NCBI GenBank assembly: GCA_032690845.1
Contig: CM064433.1
Location: 41,104,658 to 41,168,657 of the forward strand
Length of the DNA: 64,000 bases
Direction of reading: 5' to 3'
From: Eleusine coracana subsp. coracana
Taxonomy: Eukaryota > Streptophyta > Magnoliopsida > Poales > Poaceae
Below are positions 33,557-44,676 of this stretch, one piece after another (position 1 is the stretch's first letter; the number at the start of each line of letters is the position of its first letter). The notes under the pieces are model-generated. The model saw only the letters and a list, made by a program, of their open reading frames with translations, had not been told where the DNA came from and ran no database searches. The translations under genes and the position numbers were made by a program.

Positions 33557-34585
33557 TGTTGGAAATAACAGCAGTTTAGTGATATAATAAGTCTAATTCC
33601 AGTAGGTACAAAAACTAGAGAAATAACACATAATCTAGGCATGTAAATCATCATAAAAGCTTCTATCTCAATCACGTGTACTAGTAGATCATAAGGCATA
33701 AACCAGGTACAAATGCTAATCATAGCGACTAGCAACAACCTAGGAACAAAGCCTAGATCACTCCATGTAATCAACACAAGATGTTTAAAGACAACTTACA
33801 GGGATGCGCTACGGCGATGGTTGTTGTAGAGTCTGATACGTCGATGAAGAGGGCGATGCAGATGTAGGCGATCGATCGATGAACATGACGCAGATCAAAT
33901 CACAATCGACTAGTCGTGACGGTGCTTCCCAAAAACCTGATACGTCCCCTACCCCGTGCAAGGACACGAGGAGATGTGGGATTTGGAGACCTGCTCTCCC
34001 GGCACCGATTGCACGTCGGCGACGAGATGGGGAAGACGATGTGGCAGCACTGTAGAGAATGCCGAGAGAGGCAGTGAAAAACCGTGTAGCCTGTAGGGGC
34101 AACATCTCGCCCTTTATATTCCAACAACATTGCATACTTATAGTAATTAATTCGCAATTAAGTAGGTGTGTTATTCACCATTAAGAGAGAATAATTGCTT
34201 ACCATATATCGTCAATGCAATTATCTCTTGCATAACAAAAATCTGAGTAGCACAAGGTAGTTGTGACCCCGCACATGCAAGACTCAGATTTTGCTAGACC
34301 ATTCTCGCGCATGTCGTGCGCCCGCGCCCTTCGCCCTGCCCTGCCCCGCCCAGCGAGGCGAGGCGTGATGAAACAAGGCGAGCGAGCGCACATGTGCGCG
34401 TGTGTTCTTCCTCTTCTCTCTTACTATCTCAACTAGGTGAAAACAACTCAAGTATTTAAGTTGTTCTTCTCCTTCCTAGACTAGCAGTATGAGACTAAAG
34501 TCCCCCACCATCTCATGCATGTGCACATGGGCCTTTGAAATTTATTGGAGTTATTAATTTGGGCCACATGCCAAAACTTCTAACA
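33557..34585 (-). repeat. left LTR of the copia insertion (minus orientation)
   Basis: It is 1029 bp. Read on the minus strand it starts TGTTAGAAGTTTTGGC and ends TTATTTCCAACA. An indel of about 35 bp and many substitutions separate it from the right LTR. The inner neighbour is the minus-strand purine tract GGTGGGGGAT. Confidence 0.9.
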
Positions 34586-35136
34586 ATCCCCCACCAGATC
34601 CCAGAGGCTCATGTCTATTTGCCCATCATACTAATGTACTATTGATATATCAGCTTTTTGATGGATACCGGTGAAGGTTGAACATCCAGCTAGAGCTACA
34701 AGCTACACTTATCCACAATGGTGCAATGGACTTTGCCTTGAATTGATAGTTTGGTGTGAACAAGTTTCACTTATAGCCTTGACTGGTACTTGGCTGCCAA
34801 GAGTCTACCCCGCGGTGGAGCATATAACTCATACTCCTATCTCATTTCATGAGCTTGTTAAAGAACTCCCAATCTTATAGATCACGACTAAAGATCAAGC
34901 TCACATAGGTGTGTTCTTGAAAGGATAATCTGTACGACAGCATCTTGCTCATTAAAGAGCCTCAGAACACATTAAGACAAAATCATCCCACCTTACAGAT
35001 ATGAGAGTACTGCATCTCCAACGGAGTGGGTTAAGGGTATTTATTGTACTCTCCAGTTAACTAACAGCTTGTTCTTCCCAGGTCTTAATTCACGGGATCT
35101 TCAATCACACGGGTTGGGTTGCCACTATAGTGTAAC
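34586..35136 (-). other. 3' untranslated region of the copia element
   Basis: Lies between the RNase H stop and the left LTR purine tract. No ORF of interest. Confidence 0.6.
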
Positions 35137-36511
35137 TCATGTGGGTCTCAATCCCATCTCCTTCGATGCATTATCTATCACAATGCGCAATAATCCCTTA
35201 GTAAAGGGATCTGCCAGGTTTTTAGTTGTTTTAATGTATTCCACAACTATAACATCGGAGCTCCATTGATTCCTGATAGACTTCAATATGCGCTTTACAT
35301 GTTTGCTGGACTTCATATTATCCTGACTGCTAGCCACCTTCCTGATAACTGTTTGATTATCACAGTTCATGAGAATAGCAGTGATTGGTTTTTCCACCAT
35401 CGGCAAGTCCATCAAAAGTTCTCTCAACCACTCTACCTCAGTGGTAGCTGTTTCCAGAGCAATGAGCTCTGCCTCAATGGTTGATTTAGTCAAAATTGTT
35501 TGCTTGCACGATCAACATGAGATAGCGCCGCCACCAAGCGTGAATAGGTATCCACTAGTGGCCTTCAACTCATCGGCATATGTTATCCAATTTGAATCAC
35601 TATATCATTCAAGTACACCAGGGTACCCTGAAATAGTGAATTCCATAACTCATTGTGCCCTTTAGATAGCGCAAGACTCGATCAATACCACGCCAATGAT
35701 CATCTCCCGGATTAGAGTTAAAACGGCTCAATTTGCTAACGGCCAATGAGATGTCAAGGCGGGTCGCACTAGCTAGGTACATCAATGAGTCAATAATCTG
35801 AGAGTATCATAGTTGATCCTTTCCTAGTCCTTTATTCTTTCGAAGTATCAGACTAGGATCATAGGGGGTTTGAGAAGGTTTCCTTTCCAAGTAGTCGACG
35901 TGACTCAAGACCTTCTCAACATAATGGGATTGCATGAGAATAATCCCATCCTCCTAGTCAAAATTTTGGATAAGAATGATTTTACATCATTTATCTCATC
36001 GATACTAGTCCTAAAAATAAGTATGTCATCGATATACAAACACAATATAACTCCTTTACCCCCACCACAGCGGTAGTACACGTAGGTGTCACCCTCATTT
36101 ACAACAAACCCAATAGATGTTAAAGTTTTGTCAAACTTTTCATGCCATTGCTTGGGTGCTTGCTTTAGGCCATACAAGGACTTAAGTAACCTACACACCT
36201 TGCCCTCTTGTCCAGGTACTACAAATCCATCTGGCTGATCCATATAGATTTCCTCATCCAACTCTCTATTAAGGTAAAGTGTCTTCACATCCATGTGATG
36301 GACTAGAAGACCATGTGAGGCAGCCAATGATAGTAATAGCCGGATGGTGGTTAATCTGGCAACGGGTGAGTAAGTATCAAAATAATCATCGCCTTGTTTT
36401 TGCGTATATCTCTTAGCTACAAGCCTTGCCTTGTACTATTTAATGGTACCATCAGGCCAAAGCTTTTTCTTGAATACCCACTTGCAACCAACTGGTTTGC
36501 AGTCAAATGCG
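35137..36511 (-). pseudogene. copia reverse transcriptase and RNase H (minus strand)
   Basis: Read leftward: DCKPVGCKWVFKKKL, a TAG, YKARLVAK, FDTYSPVARLTTIR, HMDVKTLYLNRELDEEIYMD, LKSLYGLKQAPKQWHEKF and LYIDDILIF, which contains the catalytic YxDD of copia RT. A broken connection domain follows (LMYLASATRPDISLAVSKLS), then RNase H from 35493 (TKSTIEAELIALETATTEVEWL, ADPFTKGL) to its stop at 35137. Several stops and shifts show it is inactive. The right edge is the nested insertion, and the missing upstream pol lies at 41265-42690. Confidence 0.92.
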
Positions 36512-37049
36512 GGTCGGTGCCGATCGGCACAGTCATTAGATGAGCCCCGCTACGTGTGTCAATACTACAGGAACATTGGGAAAAGTAGAAAATTAGGTGA
36601 AAGAGATAAACATGAGGCATCAGGATCAGCGCTGGACCAAAAGACGAGGTGCAAGGGACTTGCTCTGTTCGGCGCAGGTACCCATACGGTTCCAAAATAG
36701 GTGACAAAGGTGGTAGGCGTTGATTTTGAGGAACAGGTATGATTGCTATGCAGGTGTGCAGTGCAGATGAGACACGGAATTGACCAAAAGCTGAAAAGGA
36801 GACGGCGCGCCAATCAGCGTGGGCCCGCACCGATTGGCGCAGCCACCAAGACATCGGGATTCTGTGCTGTTCCCCTGCCAACCAATATGATGTACTGGGA
36901 AGCAACATGAAGGATGGGAATCAAGTGCCTGAGTGGTCAGAGCACTCAAAATTTGAATTGTGCCGATCGGCGCACTGCCGTGCGGATTAGCGCGCTCTCA
37001 AATTTTGAAATTTTTTGGCGGTTCCTTCTCCTGGAAGTTTCTCACACTA

Positions 37050-37059
37050 TAAAAGGGAG
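37050..37059 (+). promoter_or_regulatory. TATA box upstream of the Athila-like ORF
   Basis: CTATAAAAGG lies about 95 bp before the ATG at 37151, with a C-rich leader between. It gives this ORF its own probable promoter. Confidence 0.55.
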
Positions 37060-37150
37060 GCCAGGCGCCCCCAGTTCAGCACACCATCCTGGTAATCTCT
37101 CCACCTTCCCCACTACCCACGATCTGGCACACGTTCCGTAATCTTCGCAG

Positions 37151-38752
37151 ATGGATCGTCTTCGCTCCTCCGTCGGCAAGTTGGGCATGAGGCTGCGCTG
37201 GGGAAGCAGTTCCGACAGCAGCAGCGAGTCAAGCGGAGACTCCTTGACGAGTGGTGGCTTTGACGCTCGCGATGACATGACGATGGGTGGTACATCCACT
37301 GGCTCGGCAGCGGCGACATACGAGATCCGCGCCCGCCACTCCGTCTCCGGCGCGTCCCTTTCAACGGGGCGTGCTCCGAGGAGCCAAATGGTGGCAAGCC
37401 ATGGGTTTCTCACATCACCACCACCGCCGGCATTCATGTCGCGCACGGTGGAGGAGGGCTTCACCCTTCTGAGCGCGGAGGAACAGCGGCACTACCTCGC
37501 GGTGAGGGGAAGGCTCGTCCCCAACTTCGACTTGGACGAGACCTTCCTCACCTCGATCGGACTGTGGGAGGACATAAGGAGGATGCTCAACAATCTCGGT
37601 TGGGTGGACTTCCACCTTCTTCCCATGGACTACAACCACGACATCATCACTGAGATTGCCTCTATGATAAGGATTGGCACCGTCGAAGACGGCAATGAGG
37701 CCGTCAACTTCCGCGTCCGCGACATCAGTTACACGGTGACCATGGTGGCAGCAGATCAAGCCTTCGGCTTCGACGCTGACGCTGACGTCGCCGGCATCTT
37801 GGGACGTGGGGAGTTGGACTCCTTTTGGAGGCGGCTCTCGTTCATAGAAGAGATGAAGCGCGGCAACATCCGTAACCCGACCATTCAAGTCTTCCATCGG
37901 TGGTTGACGACACACATAGGCGACAAGGTCGACTCCAGCAACATCACCGATGCGGACTTGCGGTGGCTCTAAAACACCATCGTGAGACCGTCTCATTCCA
38001 ATCCCATGTCGGTGATGGTGCGGGGTTGGCTCGACAAGAGGGGCAAGGCAAGCAAGAAGTTGGCCTTCGGGGCCTATCTTCAACGCCTAGCAGCCCTCGT
38101 CTGCGATGGCGACGGACCGAGAGGGTGCGATGACAAGTGGGAGTGCGCGGCGGAGATTGGCGAGAATACGACTCGTGGAAATATTGTCACGGGAAGTGTT
38201 CGCGCGGGTTCCATGTCGATGGCACCAACGTTAAACTCCCGTGTGTGGAGCTAGGAGTTTTTCTCCCTCGCAAGCTGGAGGGAGGAAATTGGCTTGAGGA
38301 AGGTCGCCTGGAGCAGGACCAAGTTCTCAAGGACCGCCGTGGGCGGGTTCGACAGCCGGACACATCTACAGCAGCCGGCGGCGAGTGGGACTCTTGGGGG
38401 TCATGCTAGGGGCCTCAGCAGTACAAGTCAGGGTGTAGCGATGTAGTGGGCGGTTCACAGCCCTCTGCGCTGATCGGCTCAGGCGACGCGCCGATCGGCG
38501 CTCCCTACTTCAGCGCGGGTATCGACTCAGGTACCAAGGGCATGTACCTGTGGTGCATCCTGTGCCCAGTGCAGACTTTTTCGTGCCCTTGCAGGGGTAC
38601 CTCGACAACAACATGTACTACATCGAGCGCTTGGAGGACGCCACGTCCCAATGGAAGGACAACCACGATGCGATGGTGGAAGAGTTCGAGCGACTCAAGG
38701 CGCGGTGCTATGGCTTCGATCAGCCACCGCCTCCACTTTCGGATGACTAGAG
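37151..38752 (+). pseudogene. Athila ORF1-like retroelement protein
   Basis: An open frame of 273 codons (37151-37972) starts with a Ser-rich segment and has the features of Athila ORF1-type proteins: WEDIRRMLNNLGWVDFHLL, FRVRDISYTVTMVAADQAFG and NPTIQVFHRWLTTHIG. It ends at TAA, but the same frame continues to 38254 (MVRGWLDKRGKASKKLAFGA), so that stop is probably a mutation. A shifted frame (38550-38752) supplies a helical C-terminus, YYIERLEDATSQWKDNHDAM, ending QPPPPLSDD. Role within the element is presumed structural (gag-like) and not shown. No protease, RT or integrase accompanies it. Confidence 0.7.
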
Positions 38753-41150
38753 TGCCTAGGAGTTGGCACGAGTATTGGTTTCCCGGTTTGCGTTTTCTTT
38801 TATCTTTTGCAATCTTTTTCTTTATTTGCTTATGTGTGTGTGAGCGGGTTGGGAAACCATGTATCGGGTGTGCTTACTTTCATGCAAGTGTGTTAGTAGT
38901 AGTTTTATTTTCATGCAAGTGTGTTAGTAGTAGTTTTATTTTCGTGCAAGTGTGTGCAAAAATCATCACCATGTATTCGAGTTTCGATCTTATATAATGG
39001 TGGCGGTTATGCTCTTTTAGGAGAATTGAATTATTTATTCTATCTTAAAAAGTGTTGACGAAGACCAAATAATGTTGAGCATTGAATAAAATTTTGAACT
39101 TACACTTAATGATTATTCGGCAATTATGTCTTATGTGGAGCAATTTTGAGTACCCATGTGCTTCATTTGTGTTGTATAGTATGTGATGATAACTTAGTAC
39201 TAATGTTTTCATAAATAAATTTTCATGTTGTGAACTTTGGAATTTATTATTTTCAAGATCCTTACCTACCAATGCCATATTTTGAGCAATTCTCATGAAC
39301 CTTTGATATGTAGATAAATATTAAATTGATGGTTGAGTTCGCTTAGGATTTAATTCTTTTGGTATGAACTTTACTAAGATGACAATTCTTTGTGTATCTT
39401 TTTCTAGCCTTGAATTACTCATGCAAAAATTCAATTCCGCTGAGTACACTACCATAAACCCAAAACATCTTGTTGAGTATCATTCCTTAACCACATCCTA
39501 TATTTTTGGCTATATTTAATTCTTGAATAAATGTTGAAGCCAGATGGATCAAACACCAACAAATGTTGGTGACTTTGGGTTGAGAGCCGATCGGCGCAGC
39601 AGAGAGCAAAATAAAAAAAGGGAAAAAAAAGAAAAGAAAAAAAAGAGAAAAGCTCTGTTGTTTGCTAAGGGACTGGTATATGACATGCTTATTCCCGAAA
39701 TTCATTCTAATATAGACATGAATCATTCCAACCATGTGCAATCTTCTAAGATCAAACTTTTGCTATGCACATGTCCACATATCCAAAGTGTGAGTCCTTT
39801 CTTAAATTTTACTTTCTTAATTGCCACCTTGATAAGTTTTCTATAATTCCAATAAAGAATAATCTCCTAGCTTTACAATATATTATTAATTTATGTTTGC
39901 AATCCTTGAATTACCTCACCTAACTACTCATATAAGCCTTACACTAATATTATTTGATCATTATGATGTAGAATATAGGTTGAGTGATTTGAAAGATGAG
40001 TTGTTGCCTTGGATTATTTGGAAGATCAGCGCAAGGGTGTTTTGGCCCATAGAAGTGACCGAAGCCCATTTCACATGTTTATGGAAGTTTATCTACGCAA
40101 GACACTTGAAGATATTTGTCTAAAAGATTTATGGAACTTCAAGATCTCAACGTGGAGTACAAGATTTTATCTTGAAGGAAAAGGCCCACATGGCAGCTGC
40201 AGAAGACAGAGGAACCGACTCAGAGAAGAAACCAGAGAAGACACGGCTTGCGCCGATCGGCGCAACCGCCTTATTTGCTAGAAACCGAGTCCTTTATGAG
40301 TAGAATCCCTATAAATACTTGTAAACCCTGTTCGCATAGAGGGGCGGCGACAGAGGGACAACAGATCCGTGAGTTAGAGCCACCGGTGCTTGCCCCATTG
40401 GAATAGATCTCTAGTTGAGTTTCAAGAACTATTGGTGTTAAGAGTTGATCCGTCAAGGTAGGCCATCTCAACGGGGATGAATCTTACTCTATGTATCTCA
40501 AAGATGATTGAATATGTTGATGATGGTTTTAGTGATTTGTCTATCTTGATTCTATAATCATGCATGTGCTTATTCCAATTGCTTAGTTCTAGGCTAAGTA
40601 AGTTGATATTATCTTAATCGTGGTGATTAGAATAGTATTCGGACATTGTATTGATTATGGTTGCTTGATGATGCTAGTAGTATGGTTTAGCGGTGATAGC
40701 ACTAAGCCTGCGCAGCACTATTAGATAGTTGAGGAGGGTAAGATACTCGCGCGATTAAGGGTTTCCTCTGGCAGCAATAAATCGGGAGCCGCTCGGAAAG
40801 CAGGGTGGTCTTATTCATTATAGGTTTTCATTGATCCATGTAATTAACCATTATGATGCTATTTAATTAGACTTTCTGGTTACGATCTCACTAGTAGATA
40901 TCTGGTTACTCACTTAACAGCCTAGGCTTACAAGGCATCTGGCGCACTTTGGCTTAGATTCACTAGTGTGCCGATCGGCTCAACTCCAGTGCCGATCAGC
41001 GCAACGACAGATTCACTAGTGTGCCGATCGGCTCAACTCCTGCACCGATCGGCGCAATGACAGATTTACTGTCTGGCGCACCTTTGCGCTGGCCAGTCTC
41101 CCCTCATGCAACCTGAATTCGACAGTAGCCTTGACTAGATCTTTTACTGT
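38753..41150. other. 3' part of the nested element, no further gene
   Basis: AT-rich DNA with a short repeat (a 34- to 36-bp unit ending 'gtgtgttagtagtagtttta', 38880-38960) and an A-rich tract near 39610-39650. 'ctataaatacttg' at 40308 may be the TATA of a downstream LTR. Confidence 0.45.
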
Positions 41151-41264
41151 TACCTTTGTTTAATTATTCCTAAGATCCCAGTGGATTCGATAAACCTTGG
41201 AATACTCAAATCAAGGGAAAAAGTGCTACAACTGTACCGTCCTCTTGCGGTATATAAGTGGGTG

Positions 41265-42690
41265 CATAGGTACGACCAATACATCCTTCTAGTATTCCAC
41301 ATCAGACGATGCATACGCCTCCGAGATGGATGTGGGAGTATCATCAATAAGGTACACAGTGAAGTCATCGCCAAAGGATTTTGCAACCCTTTGTCTCTTA
41401 CTCCTACGAGGAGCTACTTCACTATTATCCTCGTCACTCTCATGTGGATGTTCAAGTAGAGTTATAGGTTTCGGAGTTAAGTCAGTCAAGGAACTAGGTA
41501 CAAAGTGTGCATCTTTCATAGGAAAAATATTCTCAAAGAAAGTTACATCACGAGACTCTAAGAGTGAATCAACTAAGACATCACGCGTTTCAGACCTTAT
41601 CACCAAAAATTTATATGTTGTGCTGTGGTATACATATCCTAGAAAGACACAATCAACCGTCTTAGGTCCAAGTTTGTGTTTCTTATTTATTGGTATGCTA
41701 ACCATGGCCAAACAACCCCATGTACGCAAATATGAGAGTGAGGGTTTTCTTCCTTTCCATCCTTCATACGGAGTGATATAACTATTCTTAGTGGGAACTC
41801 TATTCAGAACATGACACGCTATCAAAATTGCCTCCCCCCACCATGCTTTAGGTAAACCGGAAGTTCCTAACATGGCATTCACCAAGTCCATCAATGTGCA
41901 GTTCTTCCTTTCAGCAACACCATTAGATTATGGTGAGTAGGGAGGTGTTCGTTCATGAATAATTCCATTCACCGAACCAAAGAGATCAAACTCACTAGAA
42001 AAAATACTCTCCTCGATGATTAGACCTGACACATTTTATTTTCCTTTCTAGTTGATTTTCTACCTCAGCCTTATAGGTCTTAAAACATTCAAATGCCTCA
42101 TCCTTAGTTCTTAGTACAAACACATAACAGTACCTAGTTGCATCATCAATTAAAGTCATACAGTACCTTTTACCTCCTTTTGTTAACACACCATTCATCT
42201 CATAGATCTGAATGTATCTAATAGTGTCGAGTTTCTCTCATCTATAGATTTATGAGGATTACGATGTTGCTTTGCTTGCACACAAGCTTGACACTTAGAA
42301 CCTTTGACAACGGAGAACTTAGGAATTAAACTCATACTGGATAGCCAATTCATACAACCAAAATTTATGTGACACAAACGAGAATGCCATACATTAGCCT
42401 CAGAATTGTTTGAATCACATGCATGGTTTACAACCTTGTTACAAAAATCAGAAAGGTAAAAGCGAAACAAGCCTCCGCTATCGTAGCCTTTGCCAATAAA
42501 TTGGCCAAATCTCGAAATGACCACTTTATTCGACTCAAAAACCAGCTTGAATCCATCTCAACAGAGAAGGGATCCACTAACGAGGTTCTTGTTTATTTTG
42601 GGAGCATGCTGCACGTTCTTCTATTGTACGATCTTTCCCAAAGTGAACTTCAGATCGATCGAACCAACACCAAGAACAGTAGCATGCGAG
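41265..42690 (-). pseudogene. copia GAG-pre-integrase and integrase (minus strand)
   Basis: Read leftward from about 42690: ATVLGVGSIDLKFTLGKIVQ (end of protease region), an in-frame TAG, NLVSGSLLC and a TGA, GQFIGKGYDSGGLFRF, then the zinc-binding WHSRLCHINF and CQACVQAKQHR. The integrase core follows with MTLIDDATRYCYVF, an interrupted HERTPPYSP-SNGVAERKN, and AWWGEAILIACHVLNRVPTK. The C-terminal part has LGYVYHSTTYKFLV and ends DVEY near the nested insertion. Stops inside several domains show decay. Confidence 0.92.
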
Positions 42691-42714
42691 GCGTTCCCCA
42701 TTATGAGCTGAAGT

Positions 42715-42827
42715 GGCGAGGTGAGGATTGTTTTGATACCTACTCACCCGTTGCCATATTAACCACCATCCGGGTATTACTATCATTGGCTGCCTCACAT
42801 GTGCACATGCATGACATGGTGGGGGAT
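42715..42827 (+). pseudogene. copia RT fragment in plus orientation with purine tract
   Basis: The + strand reads WRGEDCFDTYSPVAILTTIR and LLSLAASH, then jumps to 'gacatggtgggggat' next to the right LTR. The rest of RT and RNase H is deleted. The orientation is opposite to the pol segment just to its left, so a head-to-head junction lies at about 42690-42715. Confidence 0.85.
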
Positions 42828-43788
42828 TGTTAGAAGTTTTGGCCTGTGGCCTAAATTAATAATTCCAATAAATACCAAAGGCCCATGTGCATATGCATGA
42901 CATGGTGGGAGACTTTAGTCCTATACTGCTAGTCTAGAAAGGACAAGAACAATTTAAATACTTGAGCTGTTTTCACCTAGTTGAGATAGTAAGAGAGAAG
43001 AGGAAGAACACACGCGCGCTTGCCTCGCCTCGCTGGGCAGGGCAGGGAGGGGTGAAGGGCGCGGGCGCACGACATGCGCGTGAATGATCCGGAAAAATCC
43101 GAGCCTTGCGTGTGCGGGTCGCAGCTTCCTTTTGCTACTCATATTTTATGGTAAGCAATTATTCTCTCTTAATGGTGATTAACGTGCCTACTTAATTACT
43201 GATTAATTACCATAAGTATGCAGTGCTGTGTGTATATAAAGGGCAAGACGTCACCCCTACAGGCCACACGGTATTCACTGCCTCTCTCACCATTCTCTAC
43301 TATGCTGCCGCATCGTCTTCTCCATCCCGCCGCCGACGTGCAATCGGTGCCAGGAGAGCAAGCCTCCGAGGCCCACGTCTCCTCGTGTCCTTGCATGCAG
43401 TAGGGGATGTATCAGCTTTTTGGGAAGCACCGTCGCAACTGCTCGCTTGTGATTTGATCCGCGTCATCTTCATCGACCGATCGCCTACATCTGCATCGCC
43501 TTCTTCATCGACGCATCAGACTCTATGATTAGCCAGAGCGCTTCCCTGTAAGTCATATTTAAACATCTTGTAATGATTACATCACGTGATCTAGGCTTTG
43601 TTCCTAGATTGTTGCTAGTCGCTATGATTAGCATTTGTTCCTGGTTTATGCCTTATGATCTACTAGTACACGTGATTGAGATAAGAGCTTTCATGATGAT
43701 TTGTATGCCTAGATTAGGTGTTGTTTGTCTAGTTTTTGTACCCACTGGAATTATACCTATTATCACTAATCTGCAGTTATTTCCAACA
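42828..43788 (+). repeat. right LTR of the copia insertion (plus orientation)
   Basis: 961 bp, TGTTAGAAGTTTTGGCC...TTATTTCCAACA, the inverse complement of the left LTR in overall order. It has 'gtatataaagggca' (near 43233) as a TATA candidate. Confidence 0.9.
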
Positions 43789-44287
43789 TTAAGGAGGATG
43801 CCATGCCAGTGTTTACCGTGTTCAAGGCCAATCTGGCCTCGTTTACGTTGGTCAGAGGTCAGGAGCATTGGGGACGATGTGGCGCTCGTCGTCAGTCCAT
43901 GGTGCTCCTTTGCTCGGCGCATGCCTTACTACAAGTTGCCGGGGAACCGGATTTACTTTTTCGACAACGACGATGCTGTTTGCCGCGCCCACCAGTTCGG
44001 GGCCTACAACATGCTGGACGAGGTGACTTATCCTCTTCTACCACAGCTGTCGGAGCTACGGAATGGCAGAGGCAACACACTGGCGACTTGGCTCGTCCCT
44101 AGGTACTAATAACGTTCAATAAAAGCAATGATCCGTAGGACAACTAATCCCTCGTCTAACAGAACGTGCTCTCTTCTTTTCGTTTTGCAGAGATAAAGAG
44201 AGTTCTATAAATTTGTGTAATCTTCCAGCAGATGTGCTCGGCCAAGTCACGCGTTTCCTCACTTCCCGCAAGGACCATGTCCATTAG
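43789..44287 (+). pseudogene. F-box/DUF295 copy E, C-terminal part and last exon
   Basis: Continues with EDAMPVFTVFKANLAS, then after a one-base shift WSEVRSIGDDVALVVSPWCS, YYKLPGNRIYFFDNDDAVCR, FGAYNMLDEVTYPLLPQLSE and RGNTLATWLVPR. An intron (44103-44190, GT...AG) precedes a last exon encoding DKESSINLCNLPADVLGQVT and RFLTSRKDHVH, then TAG at 44285-44287. The last exon resembles an F-box start. A one-base shift near 44282 would continue it with SEICRELRASVRHH. Confidence 0.88.
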
Positions 44288-44676
44288 CGAGATCTGCCGT
44301 GAATTGCGCGCCTCAGTTCGGCATCACTCCCGCTACTGCAGCTCCCTGGTACGGCCGGCAATGCCGTGAAGGATCATATCAGTTGATGTATGACGATGGA
44401 TGGACCACTGATTTACTTTGGAACAACGTAGTTCCAGATTACGTTTTTAGAAACAGATTCTGCTCTACAATTTTCAAACAATTTAAGAAACAGGGTATTA
44501 TATAATTATTTTTATTGTTATAAATAAAGTTAAATCAATAATTTGATTAATAACTAATGTTTTATATGTTTTTAAGAATATATAATGTTTTAGTGGTTTT
44601 GTAGTGCTAATATTCTATTCAAAAAATGAGTATAAATTTATTAGTTAATTGTGTTGTTACAAAATTAATAACGCTG
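44288..44676. other. 3' flank of F-box copy E
   Basis: A 68-codon ORF (44299-44505) overlaps the possible frame-shifted continuation of the last exon. Otherwise AT-rich. Confidence 0.4.

Larger units (their letters stand above)
36512..41265 (+). mobile_element. nested Athila-like or non-autonomous LTR element
   Basis: The copia pol frame breaks at about 36512 and resumes at about 41265, so 4.7 kb is foreign. It carries an Athila ORF1-like gene (37151-38752) and LTR-like ends such as the 'cagtggattcgataaacc' phrase (41180), common near grass LTR ends. The palindrome GCCGATCGGC occurs seven times across it (36519, 36962, 38490, 39586, 40252, 40970, 41023), with near copies at 40991 and 41044. 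I could not find a clear pair of direct LTRs or a target-site duplication, so exact ends are uncertain. Confidence 0.65.
33557..43788. mobile_element. copia insertion with inverted LTRs and a nested element
   Basis: The 10.2-kb insertion has flanks TTAAA (33552-33556) and TTAAG (43789-43793), a 5-bp duplication with one mismatch, and joining them restores the F-box codons. The outermost LTRs are in opposite orientation: TGTTGGAAATAAC opens the left one, and the right one ends GTTATTTCCAACA. Each is preceded on its inner side by the purine tract GGTGGGGGA next to TGTTAGAAG, so both are 3' LTRs. Pol reads on the minus strand from the right to the left LTR, whereas a short RT fragment next to the right LTR reads on the plus strand. 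A nested element occupies about 36512-41265. Confidence 0.88.

Noticed and set aside
36512..41265. A pair of LTRs bounding the nested element
   Set aside because: I compared the sequences at both edges by eye and found no direct repeat or matching 5-bp flanks, so no LTR pair is annotated.
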